Part shown: positions 56,452 to 64,000 of the stretch, one piece after another
How positions within the stretch are numbered: the first letter of the stretch is position 1
Layout of the letters: each line of letters opens with the position of its first letter
DNA from: Ampelocalamus luodianensis
Taxonomy: Eukaryota > Streptophyta > Magnoliopsida > Poales > Poaceae
Assembly: GCA_036346255.1 (NCBI GenBank)
Contig: CM070620.1
Coordinates: forward strand, 10,714,671-10,778,670
DNA: 64,000 nucleotides
Direction of reading: 5' to 3'
The notes under the pieces: generated by a model
The model's input: only the letters and a program-made list of their open reading frames with translations
What the model was told of the DNA's origin: nothing
The model's database searches: none
Translations under genes and position numbers: made by a program

Positions 56452-57205
56452 GCATGACATTTCAGTAGACACATTATAGATAAGCACTAAAGGAAACAGC
56501 TGCTGATGAATAAAATGTGGTCTTAAGAGTACATAAGGGTCTTAAGGTAGACTTAACTATAAAAATGCATACAACAACAAAACACTAAGATAGACCATAT
56601 AACATATCGCATAGAGTAGGTAATGTAAACCAGACAGTAGCGATGTATCAATGTAACATGTACACGAATCTATCAACGTAACATGTTCCTACCATCAATC
56701 AATGTAACATGTGCACGAATATGTAAACAACAAGCACAACCACACGCAAGAACAAGAGAACCCATGCACCCTACACTAAAGCTAACAACCAATTTTCCTG
56801 GTAGAATTTGAAAAGACAATTGCTTGTACCATAAAATAGAATAGTAATGGGAAGCATATTTGCATATGTATTAGGCTACAAATATCACACTTTTTGAGTT
56901 AAAAATTTCAAACTATGTCTCAACATGAATATATATGTTCCAGGAAAACACATGACTATGGTTGGGCAACATGTGCAAATAGAGGAAAACAATCCGCCAG
57001 AAATTTTCCTTTATTTGATCAACATGTGAACTGTCACATACACTAAATCAAAAACTTCATCATTCACAGTTTCATTGTTTTAACAAAATATTAGTGCAAC
57101 TTTGCGTTATGGTAAAACATATGAAAGAAAAGAACACACACCTACTGACTAACTCAACAAAGCCCATGACTTGTTCACGGTGGTTGGCTATCTCAGTTAC
57201 CATTT
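56452..57205. other. Spacer, no gene seen
   Basis: AT-rich, with repeated AATCAATGTAACATG phrases near 56648-56712. Confidence 0.4.
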
Positions 57206-57210
57206 TCTAT

Positions 57211-60200
57211 TGTAAGGACCCGGGATTAACACCCCAGATCTTCTGTGCATAACTGAACTAGTCCCATGATCAGTGGCTAGCTCACACAGTAAACAAGTGT
57301 GATAATACAACCATAAACGCTAAAAGTTATTAAATAACAACAGAGTTGATTACAAGATAGCCTTACAGGGCAACATTAAATAAACACAATGAAGACGATG
57401 AAGAAGTAGTAGGGTCGATGTCGCCACGAGCAATCGATCGGGGTAGCGGCCTAGTCGTCACGATCCACACCTGAAGCGAAATTCTTCTCCTCTGAAATTT
57501 GTTTGCATTAAGCAAGAATGAGCACAACTTCCGTGCTCGCAAGTTACACCCGTCAATTAACAAAATGACATGCATAAATGGATGTAACAATAGAAAGGCT
57601 TATAGGGTTATTTGTGCTAAAACAGCATTTGACATTAAATATCATAATAAGTTCAAAAGCTCAAGTGTTATAAAATCTAAAATTGATCTTGAATTGATAA
57701 CGATAGTGCAGGCACCAACCTAACACCAATATAAACACGGGCACCAACCCGGGGCTTCAACCCATAACTTTTCTCATGGATACCCATCCATGTCAAACTG
57801 TTTTATAAAACATTTTGAAATCAAAGTCTAACTTTGAGTGGCTTTGCCAGCATGTCCATGACCGTGGACACGGCTATTCGAATAGATTTACACTCTGCAG
57901 AGGTTGTACAACTTTACCCACAAGACATGAATTCTCTGGTTATCCGCATCCGTCGATACCACCGCTCACTACCTTAGGTAAGCAGTCTAGAGCACGTGTC
58001 AAGGCTTTTACAATGCGCTATCCCACCATAGTCTTCCCTCGCTAAGGTTTCACCCCCTTTGGACTACCCGTCCGCAGGGTTCAGGCCCCCTCTTGCGCCA
58101 AGTGGGGCTAACAAAGGTCCTGAAAGATCACCCACCGCATCACAGGAACGACCATGATGGAACTTTGCAAATTAATCACCAGTCCGCCCATACAAGACAT
58201 GTGGTAGTACGATGTGGCTTAGCAAGATGCGGCTCAAGACCGGTCCTTAATCGACTGGCGACAACCAACAGAACCACGGCCTCAACTTACCCGATTGAGC
58301 CGTGCATAAACTCGCACCCACTGATGACCATTTCGCCAAGTCCAAACCATCATTTTATTTTATTTTTCAAGCATTTGTAAAACTCCCATGACACATCAAT
58401 GCCAAGGGTACAATTTAAACAACAATTGACTTTTGGCTGAAATTCCCCAAATGAAACATATGTGATCTATAAGCATGGCTAAGCACAATATTTTCCAAAT
58501 GATCCTAGTCCATACTATTGTATCAACTAGGTTTTTATCTAGGGTGACAATATGTTTGATTCGATATCAGAATTGGTCATACAAAGGATTTTAGGCATAA
58601 CTATAAATTCAAAAACAGGTATTTAAATTACTGAATATAAATAAGCATGCAGTAATAATTTGAAACAAAATTTAAATAATTTTAAATAATAGGTGCAAGT
58701 ATGATCAAGAATGTAACTTGCCTTGCTCAAATAGTTGCTCTCAAACGCGTCGAATCGACTCTCAAAGTCGTCAAATCTATCTTGAAAATAAGCCAAATTC
58801 AAACTAAATTCAAATAAGATTCAAATCAACTCCAAATTAAATAATTTTGGTTTAGTTAGCTAGATCTTGAATTTAGACAAATTTAGAAATTTGAAAGGGC
58901 TCAATCGGAGTTTGGATGCAAAAGATACGAGCTTTCGAAGTTTGAACTCACATGAAATGATAGTTTTAGGGTTTAAATGAATTTGTGGTCAAATGAACTC
59001 AAAATTAAATAATTTTGGTTTAGTTAGCTAGATAATGATTTTATATGAATTTTGCAATTTGAAACACCCAATTTGGAGTTAGGAATCAAAAGATATGAAT
59101 TTTTGAAGTTTGTATCTATTTAAAAACCTAAATTCTGAATTTTCAGATTTTCTTGATTTATTTTTCTAAAGGAAAATCCTTTTATTGCGCAATGATGACA
59201 TCAGCCCTTGGATTTTCAGAATTAAAGAAAATAAATGAAAACCCTGACATGTGGGACCCACATGTCAGTGCCTCGGCTTTGGTGGACTGGGTTCACGGGC
59301 GGTTGTGTCTGAGGGAGGGGTGGACCGCACCACGTGGGCGTTGACGTGGACAGAGGGGGAGGAAATGGCGCTGACGCGGCGCCTCCGTGGCGAGACGTGG
59401 CAGTGACGTGGCGCTGCCACGTCACCTCGGCTCCGCGGCGCTCGGGCCCCAATGGTACCGGCGAGCGGCGGCCCGGCGAGATCCGGCGAGGGTGTTAACG
59501 TGTAGAGGAGATCACGAGGGTTGTGATGCTTACCACGTCGGCGCAAGAGCGTGGGAGGAACGCCGGCGGCGAGGTGAGAGGCGGCGGCGAAACTTCGGTC
59601 ACGGTGGCGCGGCGACTCCGGTGGAGCTCCGGCAAAACCAAGGCGAGCACCGGGTGTGCAAGATGGCGGCGATGACGACGGTGGCGGCGACGAGGACGCG
59701 GTGACGATGGTGGCGGCGCTAGAGGCGGCGGAAGAAGCTTCGGCCAGCGAACTTTGACGACAAAAATCGGTGGCTAGGGGCGGAGAGGGGCTAGGTGAGA
59801 GGCGGGAAGGAGATGAGGAGGGTAAGGGGCTCACCGTGCTCCATTTTATAGGCCAAGGGGTACCCGGGAGGTGGAGATCATGCGCGGTCGTGGCGGCGAC
59901 GGCGGTTTGGGCGCGCGGCCGTTTCGGGTGAAACCGTCGTGAGAGTAGGGGAAAGAGGTAGGGGCGAGGGCGGGGGACGCGGGAGGTAGGGGCGGCGGTT
60001 TGACTGAGCTCCATGCGGCGAAAAAGGCGGAGGCGTGCGGTGTGCGGGAGGAAGAAGGGGAAGGAGGAAGAAGGGGTGCGGCGGGGCCACCTGGCGGCGA
60101 GAAGGCGGCGGCTGACGGGTGGGGCCGGGGAGTGAGAGAGAGATAGGGGAGCGGGCGGGCCGAGTGGGCCGGGGGCGCAGGGGGAGAAGTGGGCCGGAGT

Positions 60201-60645
60201 GGGATTTCGGCCCAAAGGGATTTTCGGATTTTAAATGATTTGGCAATTTAAATAATCAGTTAATTACTTTTGGCTTTTTAGAAATAGCAAATAAAATCCA
60301 AAAATTATGGAAAATTTACAGAAATTCCCTTATTTATTTTTGGACTTAATAAAATTATTTCCAACTCAAAGTTGGCTTTTATTTTTGCAAATAAATTTGT
60401 TTTGGCTTTAAATTATTTATAAAAAGGCTTTTAAAAACTCAGAAAATTCTAGAATTTAAGTAAATTTTTATTTTTCAATTTAAACTCAATAAAACTTCAA
60501 GAACTTCAACTAAATTTTAAATTTGACTTTTAAAACTTCCTAAATTCAAATAAAGCAATGAAACTCTATCAAATTTTCAGAAAATCCAATAAAATAATTA
60601 TTTTATTTTATTTTAATTTTGGTAACATAACTTTGGGATGTTACA
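57211..60645 (-). mobile_element. Solo LTR of a large Ty3-type element (3,435 bp), minus orientation
   Basis: On the minus strand it starts TGTAACATCCCAAAGTTATG and ends CCGGGTCCTTACA. A perfect 5-bp target duplication TCTAT lies at 57206-57210 and 60646-60650. A TATAAAATGG box (59841-59850) precedes a GC-rich leader. The long minus-strand open frame at 59265-60215 is proline/serine low-complexity and not a gene. The part at 57840-58110 shares a module with the Ty3 LTR at 41364-44296. Confidence 0.88.
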
Positions 60646-60693
60646 TCTATTCTCCAAAACAAAACAAAAAAAATCAGGCGTTGGGATGTACAT

Positions 60694-61411
60694 CACTGGA
60701 AAATAACATCGCGAACACCAAAAATTATGCCGAATGACATCGCCGTCAGTTACTTCTGTTTGCAGAATTTTTTAAATATAGAAATTGAGCTCAAATTTTT
60801 TGTGAAGCCTCTTGATATAGTTTAATTACTTGTGTATTTTTTTAAAAAAATTATACATTCTATTTTGTCTCTAAAATTTATTTAATTATAATGATTGTAG
60901 GAATTTTCTAATATAGAAAATGAGGTCCAAACATTATGAAATTTTATTTTCATGCTTCTTAAATAGTGGAATTGATTGTGTATTTTTTTCCAAATTTTTA
61001 CAAAATTAATTAATGTAATTTCATAATGTCCACTATAAGGAGTTTAATATAAAAAATAGGGTCCAAACATTATGAAATTGCATTAATTAATTTTATAAAA
61101 ATTCTAAAAAATTACACAATCAAGTTCACTGTATAAGGAGTATGGAAAAAAATTATAATGTTTGGACCTCATTTTCTATATTAAAAATTCCTACAAACAG
61201 TATACTTAAATAAATTTTAGAGACAAAATCAAAATGTATAAAATTTTGAAAACAAAATACACAAGCAATTGAACTGTGTTGGAAGGCTCCACAAAAAATT
61301 TGATAATTTTTTGAGCTAAGTTTCTATATTTTAAAAATTCTTCAAACGGAAATAACTGACGGCGATGTCATTCGGCATAATTTTTGGTGTTCGCGATGTT
61401 ATTTTTCAGTG
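60694..61411. mobile_element. Foldback element: 718-bp near-perfect inverted repeat
   Basis: The left arm begins CACTGGAAAATAACATCGCG and the right arm, reverse-complemented, begins CACTGAAAAATAACATCGCG. Similarity runs almost to the centre near 61050, so each arm is about 340 bp, AT-rich, with little spacer. No target duplication could be fixed. Transcription across it would give a long hairpin. Confidence 0.85.
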
Positions 61412-61510
61412 TGTTACGAATGGAGCATCGTTCCTTCAATCACGTCTCAACGCGATGTCACTGAGCTAATTTTCCCGATGCCCATCTCCCCCCTCGAAAT
61501 CGGGATGGAC

Positions 61511-61738
61511 CTGTGCCTTGTCGGCGAGGCGTAGTGCGAGCCTAGAGACCAGGAGCGGCACATCGTAGACGAAGGTGTGTTTGATGCACTCGGAGCAGAG
61601 GAAGCGCGAGAAGACACGGCCGTCGGTGGTGAGGTCAGCGAGCACGACCCCTGTGTGGTCGGCGACGTGGAAGACCTTGAGCTGGTGGGAGGAGAGCTCG
61701 GAGGCGGCCTTGTTGGCGGTGACGAGGACGGCGTGGGT
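61511..61738 (-). pseudogene. PAF1: Proteasome subunit alpha type-1 (PAF1) exon fragment
   Basis: The minus-strand segment RTHAVLVTANKAASELSSHQ, KVFHVADHTGVVLADLTTDG, RVFSRFLCSECIKHTFVYD and PLLVSRLALRLADKAQ matches an internal exon of the 20S proteasome alpha-1 subunit. It ends at CACAG|GTCCATCCC, a plausible donor, so it is a genomic fragment and not a cDNA copy. Several substitutions at normally conserved positions (for example NKAASELSSHQ-L, R-to-C in SECI) suggest decay. Flanking exons of the gene were not found, and the upstream open frame is unrelated. Probably a captured or duplicated exon. Confidence 0.78.
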
Positions 61739-62020
61739 GCGAGAGCAGAGGCTGGCGCACGAAGGAGTGAGAGCGGCGATAAGGACGAGAAGGAGGAAAT
61801 AGAGGGGGCACGTTGCCCAAGAACGGAAGACAAAACACATGGAAAAGGAGACAGCAAACCGTGTGGCGAGACGAGGGTAGCACGTGAGAAGACAACGCCC
61901 AGATCCGATTGGACGGCGTACACGAGCGTAGCGAGATCGGACGGCCAGGGAAAAAGAACACATGGCCTTCTTTTGTATACAAGGATTTTGCTGAAAGGTA
62001 ATCCCAGCTCAGTCATGCAT

Positions 62021-62293
62021 TTGTGTTTACCTACCAGTCACCACCTACTGCTCAAGGAATCAATGAACTGTGGAAATCCAGACAAACAGAGAGAAGAAGC
62101 TAACACAGTAACACTTCTTCAATTTCAAAAGATTATCCAGCACATGCAAATTTGGGAGATCTCTCCCACTGGCAAACCACGAGGGCTTAGCCAGGCCGTC
62201 ATGACTCGTGCAGTTCAATTACGCAGTGAAGTTCTATATGCTCTGAATCATATCTTGCAATTTTCTTTGAATGGAAATCATCTTGAAATGTAA
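62021..62293 (+). other. Unrecognised open segment with protein-like composition
   Basis: The frame 61577-62293 becomes protein-like from about 62021 (NTVTLLQFQKIIQHMQIWEI, MTRAVQLRSEVLYALNHILQ), ending at TAA. It may be a 3' exon (acceptor TACCAG near 62036) of an unknown gene or a captured fragment. The upstream half of the frame is the antisense of the PAF1 fragment. Confidence 0.25.
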
Positions 62294-64000
62294 TCCTGAA
62301 CGCATCAAATCTAATGGTGTGTCCTGATAATTTGGAGTTGGAAACTGCATGTTCGTTTCAAAAAAATAAAAACAATTTGGAGTTGTAAACTTCATGTTCG
62401 TTTCAAAAAATAAAAACAATTTGGAGTTGGAGACACGTGGTAGGCTGTTTACCACTACATACGGTTCTTCATACAAGGAACACCAATAGGAACAAGATAA
62501 ACCACTTGGTCAATCCATTAATAAATAAGTTGTTTTCTCATGCCTTGTAATACTGACTCTATTCATCTCTTCGTGAAAGCACTAAAATATTGTGTGATCT
62601 ATAAAGATAAGTAGAAAAGATAATTTATTATATAAATTGAGTTTAGTGCTATCTATAAGTGACATAGATACTTGTTATAAATAACAACTATATGTACCAT
62701 TGTATATAACCTGATAAAGCATTGCCCTTTCAGATCAGCATACATGTATGGAATGCGGTTTCCCATGCCCGTAACGCTGTTCCGATCGGTGTTACCTAAA
62801 CCATCAACGGCAGATATTGTTAGTGGCGGGTCCCACGTCATGTTCGTCTCATCGTCTACCCCCAGGCCGTGTTCCTCTGTTTCTGCTGTTCATTATATGC
62901 CGCTGCTCTCTCTCTCTCTCTCTCGTAAATTTTTGAGAGTTCAAGAAAGCAGTAGGTCAAACAGATCAAACACGGTAACACCGCTGTGCGTTTTCCTAGC
63001 TTTCTCGCAATAGAATCATCCTACAATAACTTAGACTTGCTACAATGGAGCTAAGGCAATAAGTATCTTGAACTGTTTTTTCTGACAATATGCTTCAATT
63101 GCGTCGATGATGAAGAGAAGATCCCCGAATTGAGCCATCATTGATTCATTGTTCTTTGTTCAATCAAAGACAAGAAGGGTGACAAAGCAGCAGAATTACA
63201 GAACTAGGTTGCCCCATCTGCAGTCCAGTAGTGATTGTAGCCCTTGTTTTTATCTGTTTTCATGCACTCGCTGATCGAGGGATCGAAGGCCGAACAGAAG
63301 CGCACCGTTTTAGAAAGCTGTAGAACAGAAACTCCTTATAATCGGGAGAGGATGAATATGACGTGGTGTGGGGGCCGGATTCCGGGATTTGGATCTCTTC
63401 CATGGAAGCATAAATGCAGAAGATGAACAATCCTCTGTATTAGGAGCGCATCTCAACTGTTCGATCGGAATCTAATGGTTCAGGTAAAATACTATAGTGT
63501 TTATGCTACATAACAAAAGATGACTACAGTGAAATTGATTGCTGTGCTACACTAAAAATGGTGCATCGTGTAGTATTTATTGTGTAAACAGTGTTTCTCT
63601 GCAGTATTGTAGAGAATCCGGATCAATGGGGCCGGGTGCACCACCAGTGAACACTGATCGGAACAGCACTACGGGAACAAGGATATGGTTACGTACTAAA
63701 CGTAACGCGTTCTTTCCGAAGATGTTCTCGGAACATTGGCTATTTGGCTGGGTCTCACTGAAGGAAATAGTTTCTTTCTTCGTGCTGAACTCATGAAACG
63801 CTTATTTAAGAGCTGAACCACAAAGTTTTGCTATGCATCGATTTGTTTTCAATGCCCTTTTTTTTTAACACAATGTAGATCCCTTTCGCATAAGTTAATT
63901 GTGATGACGACTGAATACTGATGAAGCAGGTAAGAACCTAAAAGTCAAGAGTTCATGTAACAATGATCTACTGGCTTCCTATATGGACAGACTGACAAAC
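62294..64000. other. Right end of window, no gene seen; (CT)n at 62905-62924
   Basis: Short near-duplicate phrases TTTCAAAAAATAAAAACAATTTGGAGTTG at 62356-62430. A CT microsatellite at 62905-62924. An inverted pair around CGATCGGAACAGC at 62770-62800 (complement) and 63655-63680. No coding region supported. Confidence 0.4.

Noticed and set aside
59265..60215. 316-codon minus-strand open frame
   Set aside because: Proline/serine/arginine low-complexity with no domain. It lies in the GC-rich leader of a solo LTR, and overlapping frames are equally open.

Overview
The window looks like nuclear DNA from a grass, most likely Oryza or a close relative. The evidence is plant-type exon-intron structure with GT-AG introns, GC-rich first exons and monocot promoter elements (telo boxes, site II TGGGCC), plus cereal-type transposable elements (Copia and Ty3 LTR elements, a LINE, hAT, a Mutator-like element). 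I could not run a search, so the species is inferred.

Layout. 1-11 kb is gene-rich. It holds the last exon of a DNA topoisomerase II gene (+), an intronless 60S ribosomal protein L12 gene (-), and a six-exon gene (-) for a ~687-residue acidic nuclear protein with an N-terminal SAP-like segment. 11-17 kb holds a decayed RSH1 (RelA/SpoT homologue) gene on the minus strand. Its 3' half is recognisable exon by exon, but it carries several frameshifts and is split by a truncated Copia element (11.6-15.75 kb). An internally deleted Ty3 element (17.0-18.95 kb) lies just upstream of its first surviving exon. 21.1-24.1 kb holds an intact six-exon ARF-type small GTPase gene (-). 24.8-28.7 kb is a nest of LINE and hAT sequence.

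29.0-46.95 kb is one Mutator-like element of about 18 kb with matching terminal inverted repeats and a 10-bp target duplication. It carries a decayed MULE transposase, a plant-mobile-domain (PMD) reading frame and a third transcription-unit-like region. A 9.4-kb Ty3 element sits inside the PMD region. 47.8-50.8 kb holds a three-exon NPF/PTR transporter gene (-), complete except for one in-frame TAG at codon 449. 51.6-61.4 kb is mostly repeats: a palindrome pair, a 176-bp tandem repeat, a 629-bp hAT element, two solo LTRs and a 718-bp foldback. 61.5-61.7 kb contains an isolated exon of the proteasome alpha-1 (PAF1) gene. The rest, to 64 kb, has no gene I can support.

The genes serve unrelated housekeeping roles (chromatin, translation, vesicle traffic, transport) and are not co-regulated. 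The striking feature is the contrast between clean genes (RPL12, ARF, the SAP-like gene, the TOP2 exon) and broken ones (RSH1, NPF, PAF1 fragment, all transposon ORFs). The best candidate for a little-described system is the MULE carrying PMD, with arrays of a GTCGCCCAACGG motif just inside both ends.
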